Positions 25,360 through 40,300 of a DNA stretch of 64,000 nucleotides are shown in pieces (the stretch's first letter is position 1; every line of letters begins with the position of its first letter). Below the pieces are notes generated by a model. The model was not told the origin of the DNA. It worked only from the letters and a program-made list of their open reading frames with translations, and did no database searches. Source of the stretch: Larimichthys crocea (Eukaryota; Chordata; Actinopteri; Sciaenidae). The position numbers and the translations under genes are program-made. The stretch is taken from the NCBI RefSeq assembly GCF_000972845.2, contig NC_040013.1, positions 6,404,561 through 6,468,560 of the forward strand, given 5' to 3'.

Positions 25360-28300
25360 TACAGACAGGCATATCCTCGACATGCAAGTCCCAACTCGTG
25401 AAACGTCCTGACTTGTTGAGCAAAAGTGTATGTGAGCGAGTGTGTGTAGGTGTGTGTGTGGAAAGAGCTTGTAAGTTTCATGTGACACAGGAGCGCGAGC
25501 ATATCTTCACTCAAGATGAGTCGAAATGTGTCAGCATGTGATCAGGAAAGTGAGTGAAGTGAAACGTGTGTGTTTTTGCACATAGCTGTGTATTCGGGCG
25601 CACGACGCGTTGAGTGTGTACGTGTGAAGGTCGATCATCTCCGAGAGCACATTCCTAACATATTCCGGCCTTCTGCTCACTTAGCGTGTGTGTCTCTGTG
25701 TGTTTCAGTGTGTAATATTTAGCTAGTCATGGCAGCTGTGGCTCTCCATTCATCTCTCAGTGCAAAGCCCAAACACAGCTCACTCCATTTATCACTTGAG
25801 ACTCGGCTGCAGGCTCATTATTGCTCTAAATGAGTCCGGGTGAGAGTTTTCTAGGAGTCATGTTGTGATGAAGTGCCACAATTTACTTTAATTTACTGGT
25901 TTCGGTGAGCAAAAGAGCTTCTCTCAGCCTGCTTCATGTAGTTAGGGATTTCCTACATTTCCCAGGATGCACTCCCTTCCCAGAATCGTGTGAACTTGTT
26001 GCACACAGCTGTTGGGCATGTAGCTGACAGAGAAAAACTGAGCGGCACCCTTTATTTAAAACAAAGTATGTGCTGCTGCAATGCAGTCTGGTCTAGTGAG
26101 TCTTTCTCTTTGAAGGTGATGCCAACAATACCATTTCAGTTTGATGTTTTTCCTGCCATCGACCACAGAGGTACTGAAATAAGCGTGGTTTTCACAACAG
26201 TAATCTGCTGACTAACACCTCTTAATTACCACGTATTTAATTTGTGGAATCTCCACAAAAACCAAAGTGTAAAAACGTCAACTTGAGATTTCCTTCCTCC
26301 GAGAAGTCACCGCACCCTGCCGAGAAATAGTCCCTCACATAACTCCAAGTAAAACCACAACTTTTTCAACATTTAACACTTTGGTTTTTGTATGGATTAA
26401 AAACATATGAAACATGTTAATGGCAGATTTTGTTACTTAAACAGCTGGTTAAGCTAGCCAGAGGTGAGTAATATTGATCTTCTCAACCAACTCTCTTCAA
26501 TAAAGTATTTCTCACAATGTCAAATTACTGCTTCAGATAAAACCAGGATTCCTGACACAGTACCTTTTGTGCCATTTTTGTGCTGTGTTGCGTTTTCAGG
26601 TAACAATAGTTACTAGGTGAGTCTATATTTAGACATTAAACACCATGTTAACATGATTCGATTTGATTAAGCTCACTCCTTTCCTTCCTTCCTTAATTTT
26701 TTGACTGACTTTTTAAACTTGCCCTCGTCCCCTCTGCCCCGCCACTCTCCTCCATTCACGTGAATAGAAAAAATATGAAAGGGCAACTAAACAATCAAAA
26801 GAGCGCCACTCCTTTCCTGTGACGGGCCTGCGTGTGTGTTTGAAAGATCACCACAGCTAAATATGTCTCGAATGACCAATCACAGCTACGATCAAATGGC
26901 ACATGATGACGGCATATAGGAAACTGATCCTTCTGAATACGCACACACACACACACACACGCATAGACACACGGTGCCAGGACGGCATACTGTACGTCTC
27001 CACCCTCTGCTGCTTGGCTGTGACCCAACTGGCCAATCAGTGCAGAGAAGAGGAGAGGAGAGGAGAGGAGAGGAGAGGAGAGGAGGACTTTAAAGGACAC
27101 AGAAACATCGGAGAAGTGGAACAAAGAGATGCTCCATATGCTTTATTGCCACGATGGGAGAGTTGGCAATGTATTTAGAGAAAGAGAAGGAGTGGGACAC
27201 TTAATACCCCTGTGAAGCAAGGGGCAGCACTATAACTCTGTCACGGTCACCTCATAATATTTCCTCTGTATATCAATGAGATAACACTCTCCCTTTCCAA
27301 CCCCTCCTCCACTATCGCTCCTTCCTTTATCAGTTTGTCTCACTCACGCTCTTTGTCCTTCCTCCTCACTTAGTTACTTCATATTTCTGCGGCCCCGGAG
27401 AGGGCGAAAATGAAGAGAGAGTAAACATTTTAGCCACTTAGCTGACAGTCCGATCCGGAGTGATTTGCAAAAAAGAGAAATATAAGAATCTACCGGAGGA
27501 GAAGAAGTGTTGAAAAAGATGGAAAGAGAAGAAAGAAATACAAAGAGAAATGATGGAAAAACGTCATATATCAGAGGAAAAGAAAAACAAGTTGAACATC
27601 AATAAAATGAACGCAAACATAAACAACCGAGTCGAATACCAAAAATGTCTCAAAGCGCAAATAAATACAGGCAAGACTGGACCGGCACAAAAACTCACAC
27701 ATAACAAAAATAGTTGCAGTAATCATAAATCTTTCACAAAACACAAACACGCAGAGATCAGTGGGGGTGGACTTACAACACAAACCTGCATGTGGAGCCG
27801 CCCGCAGCCCACTAACACACACACTATACACTACACACTACACACACACAGAGGGAGGCAAAACATTAAAAAGCAGGCAGAAAGTTAAACCAGGAGTTCA
27901 AAACTTATACTTGTCCACTAAGTATGAAGCCAGAGCAAGAAAGCAGTTGGCTTAGCTCGGGTTAGCTCGAAGACTGGAAGCGTCAAATGTTGAAATCTGC
28001 AACAACGTTACGTCAGAGATTCACAGGAAAAGCTGTGAGACGCTGGAGGAAGTGAGAGGTGAAAGGTGAGATCAATAAGAAGCCGAGCCGCTGCACAAAC
28101 GCACGGCCACAAAAATGGTCATGCATACATTACTCAACGTCTGTACACAGCGTGTACAGTTCGTACATAGCCATGTGGAAAACTTTTTTTTTCCCCCTAT
28201 ATTTCCAAATACATATTTAGCGTACAGACATGTGAGTGGTATCAATCTTCTCATCAGAAGGAAAGCAAACTATTTTTGTAAACGATGTTATCAGTTGAGC

Positions 28301-31300
28301 ACAAGCTCTATCTTGTTTTTGTGCTGCTACACATTATTGTTATGACAACATTGTACTAAAAGAAATCGTTTAAAAGTAATCCACACTTATGACCTGTGAT
28401 ATGTGTGTGTGTCTGGAAACACCCAGAGATTACGACAATAAAGTAAAACAGCAACAATTGAGAGTCGACAAATTGTAAACAAGCCAAATTATGTAAACTA
28501 CCATATCTGGAGGTGAAACAGAAAATGAGTGCACGTGAATGTTTGTAATAATCACTGTATAAAGTCAAAGCTGAGGCAGAGTTTGCTGTGACCTGAGGGG
28601 ACACTAACCTGGGAATCTAACCGAGTCTGATTTATGAGAACATTGTTAAAGCTAAAACTAGGAAAAATACATTCAAGCTGTGATAAACCAGAATTATCTT
28701 TGAAAGTTTAGTTTCTAGGCCGCTCACACACACAGTGGCAGTTTTATTCGCTGAGCAGAAGGATTAGTGAGGCTTTGCGTAGCGTACAGACTTTCACAGA
28801 GAAACACACATTTCGGAGGAAGCGTCTGCTCAGACAATGGATTCGATACCGTGCAGCGTCTCACTTCTTCATACAGTGAAGAACTGAATGTCTTTGTTGT
28901 ATGACGGTGCGTGTGAGAGGCAGAAGTGAATTTGAAGACTGCTCCGCCATGTGCACTGAACAGATAATGTCAACAGAAAATATAAAACATCCAGAAGAGC
29001 AGAGGAAGTGGTCACATTATCGACTGACACACTCAACTTCCCCTGTCAACCGCTCACTGGGAGTGTGTGTGTGAGTGAAAAACTGACCTCCAGCATGTCT
29101 GAGTGTGTGTTATGTAAACCTCTTGTTCCAAGTTAATTCCTTCTGGATGTTTGACTTGAGCCAAGGAGATAATCTCTATTAGATCTCTACTTGTACCTGC
29201 CAACGACATTCAGCCGGCTCTTTTACACACACACATACCCAGTACTACCAGTTCAGCTGGGTATGGCTTTAATGCATGAATGGTGGGCAGTGAAGCCAGT
29301 CAGAATGATCATTTAAAACAATTCTTTCCATAGAAAATGGATCGACAATTCTATTAATCAATAGATCAATGATCAATGTTAAACATTTGCTGCTTTTCTC
29401 TGATTTATATCAGTGCAAACTGGTTATGTTTAGGCTATTTGGACAAAATCAGCTTATATGTTTTCCATTAAAGGAATTGCGATTTTGCAAAATACATTTA
29501 TTGACTGTTTGCTGAGAGTTCGATAAGAGGATTGATACCACTGTTACGCCTGTGCACTAAATATGAAGCTACCACCAGCAGATTGTTAGTTTAGATTAGT
29601 ATAAAGACTGTAAACCAAAATCAGTCCAGGAAGGCAGTGTGATAAAAAAAATAGTCCCACGCATAACCCGGTGTGAAAAACACCTTTTCAGACTTTGAAG
29701 CTTTGGGCAGAGCAATGCTAGGCGTTTCCCTCCGCTTTCAGTGTTTATGCTAAGCTAAGCTAACTGCCTCCCGCCTGTAGATTTATATTCAACGAAAAGA
29801 AGAACCTAAAATCCTCTATTGCTTTAAACAAACAATCAATAAAACACACACACACACACAGTTCAAATCACTCTCAGGCCTCCAGCAGCTCTGGGAAGTA
29901 TGTGGGAAGACCTGAGCAGCCCCCTTGGGGGTTTGTTACATTTACATCACAGGTAATACCTGACACACTAGAGCAAGTGAAATCAATTCCACATCATTAC
30001 GGGCTAAATTACAGGCCCTGGGGGGGCGCTTGTTTAAAAGCCCAGGTGCTATTGACATGACCTGTACACCTTTAGAAAGGAGGAGGGAGGGGAGGAAAGA
30101 CAAGAGGAGTAAGGGAAGGAGAGACATGATTCAGGGAAAAGGGGAAATGTGGAAAAGGAGTGGGAGGAGGTGGCGGAGGAGGGGAGGGAACGAGGGGGCA
30201 ACGAAAATTCTCCAGAACCCCCCATCTCCCTGTCTGAGTAACTTCCTGCCAACTTTCCCACGACCAAGAGAGAGAACGAGGGAGATTAGAAGTGTTGTTG
30301 CAAGAAATTAAGGAGCAATAACTCTGGTAGGAAAGAGACCACGTGAGAAAAAAAAAGGCATCGATGAAAAGGACGGGAGAAAGAAGGGGTGTGAAGAAGA
30401 AGTGAGAAAGAGTAAGAGAGGTGGGAGACAAAGTGCAAAAAAAAAAGATGGAGAGCAGAGAGGGAGGAAATGTCATCCTTCAGTTTATATTAGAGGAACA
30501 ACTTTTGCCTCATCTCTCTGACGGCTACCAGCTGCCCCGGACGGGGGAAGACAAATTGGAGGTGGATTAGCGGCGTAGAAAGAGGGCGAGATCCAACAGG
30601 GCGAGATCCAACAGCAAAAAAGCGAGAAATAAAACAGAGCGACGGGGAGGATTAGCCGTAGTGCCAGGTGCATCTCCACTCATCCTGCATGTGGCAGGTA
30701 AGACTGCATTCCGCCAAGATCGGCTCTACGGCACTAAATCAAAACAGTCCCGTTAGTTTACTGGAAACTACAATTTGGCTGACAAATTATCCATGCTGGC
30801 AACGGCAGTGTGGAAAAGGATTGCAGAAATGTTCTTAAACAGGCAAACAAGGTGCCACAAATAATCTCTAGCCCTGGTCAGCTCTCTGTACTGCACTCTC
30901 TGTGCAGTGAAAAGCAGCCTTTACATGGTGTTGTTGTAGAAAAAAAATACATTAATCATCAGTCATCCCAACGCTATCTCAACATCCTGCGTTTAATCTC
31001 CAATAAAGGAAGTGCAAAATGGAGGTTTGAGAGAGAAACACCCCTGATTAAGTGCAAACAGATAGCATACAAGGCCAGCTAGACTGTCACAACATCCGAC
31101 AGAAAAATACAGAGAGGAATATTATGCTCAAAATCTACCAAAAGATGAAGAGGGTGATCAAAAGGTCACGACAAAAAGTGTCAAAACATGCACAGAATTT
31201 GAAAATGTTCAGAGACTGGTTTAACATGTTTCTATGCATATTTTGAGGACTCTCGGTCGCCACTGGAATCCACTGCAGCTGCCGTCTCCACAAAGGACAA

Positions 31301-34300
31301 ACAAACTTTTCAGCCTCTTCCTTTAATCAACTTGTCCATGCAAAATGATTGACGGCTCCATCTCAGCCTCCAAAGAGAGAGAGAGAGATAGCCCTTTAAC
31401 CATTCCCCTCCATCTGTCCCGACTTTGCAGGGTTTTTTTTTTCCAACTTCGCCGATCCGTTAAATCCCTAAAACGTCTAACTTGAGCTCGCAAATGTAAA
31501 GGAGGAGGTGAGTTTGGCCAGAGGACAGAAAAAGGACACACACAGACACAGATTAGCAGGAGGGTGCGAGCATATGTTGTAACAGATGTGTGGATTTGGG
31601 AGGTGCATGTGGATGTTGTGTAACCCCTCAGCCACTGGCATGCACTTGGCGTTCGGCTTTTAGCCTCAGCCAGACTCGACCCACCAACCAACCACTGAGG
31701 ATATATTGAGGAATTAGTTTCCAAACAGAGTAGCATGGGTCTTTAGAGGTCATTGAAGTGGTCCAACAGGTCCAGAATAAAAGGAAATAACTGATTTTTA
31801 CTGCTCGTGCACGGGCAGGCATTAAAATACTCTCTCAGCTCTTTCATCAGAAGGCTCTCTGTTGCATAAAGCACGTCTATACTGTGCTCCCGTTGGACAA
31901 ACTGGTGAATTATACACTGTTTAATTACAGCGACCGCTTAGAACAAACCTGCCTCTGGACTGCATGAATTAGCCGTGTGGGAGTACATCTCTCCAAGGTT
32001 CTACATCAAACAGTATCAACAATGTTACACTAACATTTGCCGAGGCCTGTATGTTATGTTACCGAGTCCTGCTGTCATTATCTTTAAATATTTTTATAAA
32101 ATACAACCCCCGTGTACCCTACTCGATTTATGCCTGCAGAACACCCAAAGAAGAATAACTAATATAAATCACAAGCTGCACCTCAGTTAGATAACGTAGA
32201 TTCTTTTCAGTAAAAAAATGTGTTACCAGTCTGTTAACGACAACTTTATCTCACAGTGCAAATAGTGGAGGGATTTAAAGAGTCTGGAAAGGGAGGACAG
32301 AAGGACAGTAAGTGAAAGGGAAAGAAAAACAGTGCAGACTGGTGCACGGTGGGGTGTGTCTCCGTCATTTCCCCGCCAAGCCACTGTGTGTGTGTGTGTG
32401 TGCACGTGCATGTGTGTCTTGGTTGGTTGTTATCGCCACTGACTCAAGCACTATGGGAGATTCTGGGCCCTGAGAACGCGCACACACAGACAGGCGCGCA
32501 AGAGGTCTTGTGAGCTGAACCTTCTGAAAATTACACAAAGATGGAGAGGGAGACATAACTGAAAGAAAGGATGAGGGATGGGGTTGAGAGGAAGAGAGAG
32601 AGAGAGAGAGAGAGATGTTGAAAATTAGAGAAGGATGGAGGAAAGGACCCCGTCGAGCAGGAAGAATACTGCTCTTGAGGAAAGGAGGTGACAGGAAACA
32701 AATGAGATGTTGGAAAAAGTGAGAAAATGATGGAGTTATTAAAAAAGGAAGATGTCAAACAAAGTGAGGCCCGACACTAAACAGATGGAGATAAGTGAAG
32801 AGTATGAGATGGAGAGATGGAGGACGGGAATACTTGATGAGGTGCGAGGACATTATGCTCTGACAGATATAAGAAAAGATTAACGAGATGGCGCAGATTC
32901 AAAAAGAGGTGAGAAGAGGAAGCCAGGTGAGCCAAATAAGTCGAAAACTGATGCGCACGAGTTGTTTCTTTTATTTGGCGTTACAAAACCGCCTCTAAAC
33001 TGGAGCCGGATCAAACAATCAGCGCGCTTGATGCTTCGTTGAGTGTGTGGGTCAGGTCAGAGGATCATACCGCCTGCCAAAAGGAGAGAATTGCCAATGA
33101 ATTCCCGCTTTATTTTGTTCAGTGTGTCAGTACTCTATGTGTTGTAATCACTGATTTTCACCGACACTCACTCAAGGTTCTCCGGTAGCAGCTGCACGAT
33201 TCAGATGGTGCAGAAGTGAATTTTGTATTACAGTATATCATTATGATGATTTATAAAATTCTATTGAAACAAATGTGGAAATGACTTGACTCTTAATACC
33301 CTACATTACCTCATCCAAACACAGTGGTTTCTTCATCAAAACAATGTGGTTTCCTCTATAACTGCAGTTACATTTCTCAAGGGGGGAAAAAGATAAAGTG
33401 TGTGTTTCTAAAGTCCTGAAACTCTAATCCACAAGGGGGGCCGAGCTTTTACGCATTTACGTGTGCTCGTCCTGAATAAAATGCGATGTCAGTGCTTTGT
33501 CCTTCTCACCTTGTCGAGAGAAAGCTGAACTTTCTGCCCTCTCGTCTCCAGTCGGGCAGAAGTTGTGGTGACATTTTTGGGTTATAGACTTCTGCTGTGA
33601 TTCTAAAAACAACTTTAGTGATCTCGATCCACTTCCACTCGCTGACCACCGGTACACTGAGTTTCAGATAGCAGATATAATACGTCTTGATCACCTTCGA
33701 ATGAAGAGACTCTTTAAATAAAAGCTGGACGTCTTTAGTTGAAAACTGGCTTTGACACCTAAAGTAATAAAAGCAGAGCAGCAAAAATAAAAACTGCACT
33801 AGAGATTAAATATTTTGGGTACCTCTATTCAGAGAAATGGGTTCCATCCAGAATACCCTTGTCATCTGTGTAAAAGCGTATTTAACTGTTCTCGTTAATA
33901 ATAGCTGGATATCTGTGTTGCCGTGTCCTCTTTCTTTTCAGCTCCCGTTTGAAATCTCCTGGGGAGCCACAACGCTGAATTAAAGCTTCACTCTGCCATC
34001 ACTCGAGTCACTACCCGTTCACTTTCAAACACTTCTGGAAAGCATCTATACATTCAGGTGGGCTTTTTCCTCACAGTGAAGAGACACTTCACTAGACCCC
34101 AAAAGGAGGTTTGCCCAGATCTTCAGAAGCAGGTTTAAATCTGCGTCATTTGCTAAACTTAATATGCAGAAAAGTTGAAGAAACTGACGTCATAGGTCCG
34201 GCCACACAGTTTGACTGACATGTGATGTCAGTTCAAAAGCACCACAGTAATTAATGAAATGATCTGTATATAAAAAAAAACTAAAAGTGGCAATATAAAA

Positions 34301-37300
34301 ACTCAAATAACAAAAAATGAACTAGCACTATTACAGGTCACCCTGCATTTGCCCTGGGTGGTCTAGATGTTTCTAGGCATATATCATTTTTTGCGGCTGT
34401 GCCCAACAGCGAGCAGCATTCCCACTGCTGAAGCGAGAGCAGCGACCGCAATCCAGCTTAGCCACGCCAACAACAACAAAGATAAAAAGGCAGTAAGTAA
34501 GTAATGAAAGAAAAGCCAAACACGAGGCAAATGAGATGGCCTCGGCACTCCCGCTTTGGAGCATTTCTAGGAAGCAGCCGGAAGTTGCTTTGGCTTGGGT
34601 ATGCTTTTAGTTTCTTGATAAGAATCTGACACTGCAATATGAAAATGAATCATTTGCATGGCTGGATCTAAGTAAGCAAACATATCACGCTCATTTTAAG
34701 AGAATTTCACCCTAAATGCAGGCACGTTCACAGGGGGTTAAAAAAAGATCTGCCTTTCAGTGAGTGTCTCGTTCCAGCCCATGTTCCCTGTTTTTAACCA
34801 ACACCATATGATGCGATGTGACATCTAAACAAACTCTTATGGCTGGTGGATGACTATAAAATATTTTACACATGCTCATGTTGTTTTTTCCTTCCTTTAT
34901 CTTGACTCTACAGCTGATGTGGCATCGAAACAACCTCTTGTTTGTCTTTTCTAATCTGTTTGCAGTCATCGTTCATAGCGGCTTCATCGTCACGACGACA
35001 AGATTTAATGACGGGCGTTCGGACTCTTTGCTAAACAGTGTCACGGTTGCACCTCGGGCGACAAATGACCTATTATCTCAATAACACGTAGGCCCGCGCA
35101 TGTGCAGGCACAAGCAAGACATCGGAATAGTAGGCCCGCGCATGTGCAGGCACAAGCAAGACATCGGAATAAAAAGGAGTATTTAAAGCATCTGTCTTAT
35201 GTGAGTGCGTGAACACATGCTGACACACGTGCAGACGGGACAGGGTGACGTGTGCGCTGGCCCAGATACACACACACACACATCTTTTTATATATATATA
35301 TATATGTATATATACACTCTCCCAAACATGCAACACAGTGATAATATGAGTTATCAACAGGTCATTCCGTACATGCCTTTTGAATAAACAGACAAAAAAA
35401 AGGGGGGACAGCGCAAGGAGAAAAACATAGAGAGAGATGGGGGAGGAGGGGTGAGTTAATTGAGCTACTCTGAAATGTCATTTGATCCAGGAGGCCTCAC
35501 AAAATGTGGTGACCAGGCTGACGTCACACAGATGTAATACCTTAATGGACTTCTTCAATGCAAAAATTCACAATATCCACCAACATCTCCAGTCCAACCC
35601 ATCTTCTCTCCCCTCCCCTGACTTCTTCCCCCTTTGCCAGATCCTATCCACCTTCCAACTCCCGGAGCCCTCTGAAATATCTGACCTCATCACCAAGTCA
35701 AAGTCTTCCACCTGTCAGCTTGATCCCCTACCCACAACCCTTGTAAAATCCTGCCTTCCTTCTCTCCTCCCCATCATCTCTGCCATCATCAACTCTTCAC
35801 TTAGCACTGGAACTGTTCCTCCACCCTTCAAAGTTGCTGCTGTCACTCCAATACTTAAGAAACCTGGATCTGACCCCTCTGACTTTAATAACCTCCGCCC
35901 CATTTCCAACCTTCCCTTCATCTCCAAAATATTAGAAAAAATTGTAGCCTCTCAACTTCACTCTCATCTCTCTCACAACTCCCTCTATGAGCACTTTCAA
36001 TCTGGATTTCGCCCCCTACACAGCACTGAAACCGCCCTCATAAAAATTACCAACGATCTTCTCATGGCAGCTGACCTAGGACTACTTTCCATCCTCATCC
36101 TCCTCGATCTAAGTGCAGCCTTTGACACCATTTCTCACCCCATCCTCCTCCAGAGACTTTCCTCCATTGGCATCACTGACACCCCTTTAGACTGGTTCCA
36201 CTCATATCTATCTGGTCGTACACAGTTCATACAGCTCAAGTCCTTTAAATCCCAACCCTCCCCTGTTACCTCTGGCGTACCCCAAGGATCAGTCCTGGGG
36301 CCCCTCCTCTTTATCACCTACCTCCTTCCACTTGGCAACATCTTCCGTAAATTTAACATCAATTTCCACTGTTATGCCGACGACACCCAGCTCTACCTTT
36401 CCGGAAAACCATCTGTCACTCTCCCCCCCCCCTCCCTTACCTCATGCTTGTCCGAAATCAAATCCTGGTTCACCTCCAACTTCTTAAAACTTAACAGTGA
36501 CAAAACAGAAGTCCTCCTTATAGGCACCAAATCCACCCTATCCAAAGCTAGCAATATCTCTTTTTCAATTGATGGATCCTCAGTCTCCCCCTCTCCCCAG
36601 GTCAAGAGCTTGGGTGTCATCCTAGACAGTTCTCTATCATTCCACTCCCACATTAACAACATCACTAGGTCCGCTTACTTTCACCTACGCAATATTAATC
36701 GTCTTCGCCCCTCCCTCTCCTCCCACACCTCTTCCATCCTTGTACACAGCCTTGTCACCTCCCGTCTTGACTACTGTAATTCCCTCCTCTTTGGTCTCCC
36801 CCACAAATCCCTTCACAAGTTGCAACTGGTCCAAAACTCAGCTGCCCGCATCATTACCAGAACCCCTTCACTTCACCATATTACCCCTGTACTACAGCAT
36901 CTCCACTGGCTCCCCATTAAGCACAGAATTCATTTTAAAGTACTCCTCCATACTTTCAAAGCCATCCACAATCTTGCCCCTCCTTACCTGTCTAATCTTC
37001 TTCACACTGCTATTCCCTCTCGCTCCCTTCGTTCCTCCTCCTCCCTCCTCCTTACTGTCCCCACTGCCCGCCTCAGTACTATGGGGAGTAGAGCTTTCAG
37101 TTGCTCTGCTCCCCAACTCTGGAATGCACTACCCCCTGACATCCGCAATATTAACTCTTTACCCCTCTTCAAATCTAGACTGAAAACTCATTTGTTTCAG
37201 TTAGCCTATGCACTTTGACTTTTAATTATTTTTTTTGTTTTATATTTTACAGCCTGTGCTTTTTATTGTGTATTGCCTTTTTTCTTTGTATTTCTATGTT

Positions 37301-40300
37301 TTTTTTTTTGTCTTTGTATAGTGTCCTTGGGTGTTCTGAAAGGCGCTTTGAAATAAAATGCATTATTATTATTATTATTATGTAATGCAGTAGATGGACA
37401 GATGGATGGAAGGGCTACAGACAAAAAGGTAGAGAGAGGAGACAGAGCCTGCTGTGTATAGAGGATTCGTTCCTAAAAAGACTGATATTAAAATGAATAT
37501 TCGTATAAATATCTTTAATACATGTGCACTACATCCTGCTGACTCACTGCCTATTTTCTCCCCTCCTGTCTAATTATGTCAGCCAAATGCCTAAAACCCA
37601 ATATTACAAAACTAGTCGCATAAGCGCAGCCACCAAAGAGATGAAGGGGAGGGAGATTGGAAGTACAGAAGGATGCAGAGAAAGAGGTAGGAGGGCTAAA
37701 AGGATGAAGACCACAAAGACATCAGCGAGAAGGAAGAAAAAGTCCAGGACAAATTGATGAAACCCACGGCCGAACTAATGGACAGGATAAAACCACGATA
37801 AGAGATGAAGAGACAAAAAGAGAGAGGAGGAAACGACCATTTAGAAAGACAGGGAAATAACTGGAAGACGAAGGAGTGTAGATATGTGGTGGAGTTCAAG
37901 TAAACAAATAAGTGTAAAATCAATGTTGGCGCTCGTGTCAGTGCATTAAAAATCCATTGTGGTCTGCTTTAAAGTGGCCGATCATGTCTGTTTTTGTGAA
38001 TACTTTGTGAGATTGCCGACAGTCCATTTGGTCTACTTTGAGACCAACCAGTGTATATGTATATATGTGCATCTCTTACCAGGTTGGACCCTCCAGTCCA
38101 GTAGAGGAAGAATCCATCTGGGTCGACTTTCAGGGTTACCAAGGTGGGCTGCCCACTGTTTGGCTCCTAGACAACAACAGAAATCGAGACATTAGAGGGA
38201 TGAACATGGAAATGAGCTCCAATTGTATAGCCAGTATCCAGTGTTTTATTTATTCTCAATAGATAGTTCCTGTTAATTATATTTAGGTCTTATTTTCATA
38301 GTTCAGTTCTATTGGATACGATAGTATTGTTCCATCCAAACTATTGCTGATGTCTGCAAACATGAAACCATGAGTGAAAAAAACCCTGCCCAGACAGGTT
38401 TCATACAAGTTTAGCCATGTTCCCTCATAAAGAATTATGTGTACACAACTATAACGTAGATCAAAGTTGATAGCAATATTTATGACCGAGAACTCAGGAA
38501 AATGTTGGCATTTGTCTTCATTTTCTCTTCCAAGTAAGTTTGGGAAACTCTGATAACCTGACTGCTCATGTTTCTCAACCAGTCTGACTGCTTTTCAGGA
38601 ATGCTGCTGTGTTCCTACATTTAAACAACTAACGTGGTGATTACATGTCAGGTTTGTCACAATTGGAGTTTGGACGTCAGAGAAACATTCGATCTGTAAC
38701 GATCTGTTGGAACTCAACATTTAGTGTAGAAACACTTGGAAACACTTCAAAAGAAGGATATGGCTGTTGTCTTTGCTAACTAACGGAGAAAACTTGTAAG
38801 CGATGCTGCTGAATGGATGAACAAGACCATTTCCAAAGTCTGAGGAAGGACCTTGGATTCAGCACCATAGAGAGGGAAGCTCAGTACATAGAGACTTGGC
38901 CGTCCAGTGGTTTAAATCCAGCATGGGCCACAGTATGAAGCGTGGACTGCTAGCTGGAAAGTGCTTTTGAACAATGCACTGAATCTCTAACTGCTCCCAG
39001 AGTGCCACTGCATGACTGCCTGTCACTCAAACGTGTTCACATTTGAATGTCGTTGTATTGCAGGCTTATATATGTAAAACTTCTTCTGCTCTACTGTTAC
39101 ATTAGTCGCTCAGTGAGGCAGTGGACGGGCTGTAAACCCTTAATCCAACATAAATTCTACAGTAGGACTATGCAGGTTGTGTTTGGACTGAATCAAAAGA
39201 AATACCAGCTTGTTTGTTTTTGATTTATTAGAAAAGGTGATAAAATATGATAAAATATGGCCAAATTTATGAAAATTAGACCCAAGTAGTATGAAAACAT
39301 ATTTTAAATTAAGCACACAGTCCTGAAGTATTCAATCGATTCTGCTTGGTCACCTTTTATACCGTTAAATTTTAAATTCTGATTGCATTGCAGCAGCTAC
39401 CCCTTTTACAGAAGTCTCCCAACAATATATAAGGACCATAAGCCATTTATGGCAGCAGTGGCTGTACCTGCTGTTTTATGGTGCCTTGCCATTATGGCAT
39501 TGCTGACAGACAGACGGAGATATCGTATGTTTGTGTGCGCGTGTTGTGCAGCAGCTGCCTGAATGATGGAAACCACACAGTTTGGCCAACATGACAATCT
39601 CATTCATGTGCAGCATAATGATGGCACAGGAGCCTGCATCAACATGTCATTAGCATCATCATTATGGAGTCATACACAAGATACCATGACCGCACACATA
39701 CATATACCCACACGCAAGCATGCAGCTACCGGCTCTGTAATTACAGTGGTAAGCGGTCATAGTCTGGTCCAACTGACAAACATACCGTCCAGACATCCTG
39801 GGAAACAACGATGATGATTCTAGATTGTTTGTTATTACAGTGACGGATGACTCATGCACACATGTCATCATAAGTATTGATAACTACATCACTGTCGTCA
39901 TCTCTGCCTGTACAGGAAATTTAACACAAACAGCTGAACACAAACAAACAGTATTTTATGATATGGGTGGAACAAATAAAACTGTCACCATGCTTTAAAC
40001 TAAGCTGATAAATAAATGACAATAGCTTCATGTTGAAAACATAACTGAGCAGCTCAATTTTGAATACTTGAATATTCATTCAGCCTTGAATGAATTCAAA
40101 TTCAAATTCTGCATAGCAAACATGACCCAGAAGAAAGATAAGCAAATTACACAATGTTACATCACTACTTTATAAAGACTTTATAATAATGATTACTTTA
40201 TTATCATGATAATATTATGTACCTATTATATATATTCATGTATACTCACAATAATGATGCTTGCCTTAAATAGGGGGTTGTAAAACAAGTATAAAATCAA

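Larger units (their letters stand above)
23444..38079 (-). other. plcb3: plcb3 intron 2 (14.6 kb)
   Basis: Contains the L2 LINE at 35539-37380, a 42-bp tandem duplication at 35088-35171, dispersed repeats near 26240, 28190 and 29470, an (AGGAG)n tract at 27049-27086, a (GA)n at 32592-32615, and facing (GT)n/(CA)n tracts at 25240-25357. I saw no nested gene on either strand. Confidence 0.8.

Noticed and set aside
30049..30476. Pro/Ser/Leu-rich minus-strand frames
   Set aside because: Complement of a purine-rich tract; composition artefact.
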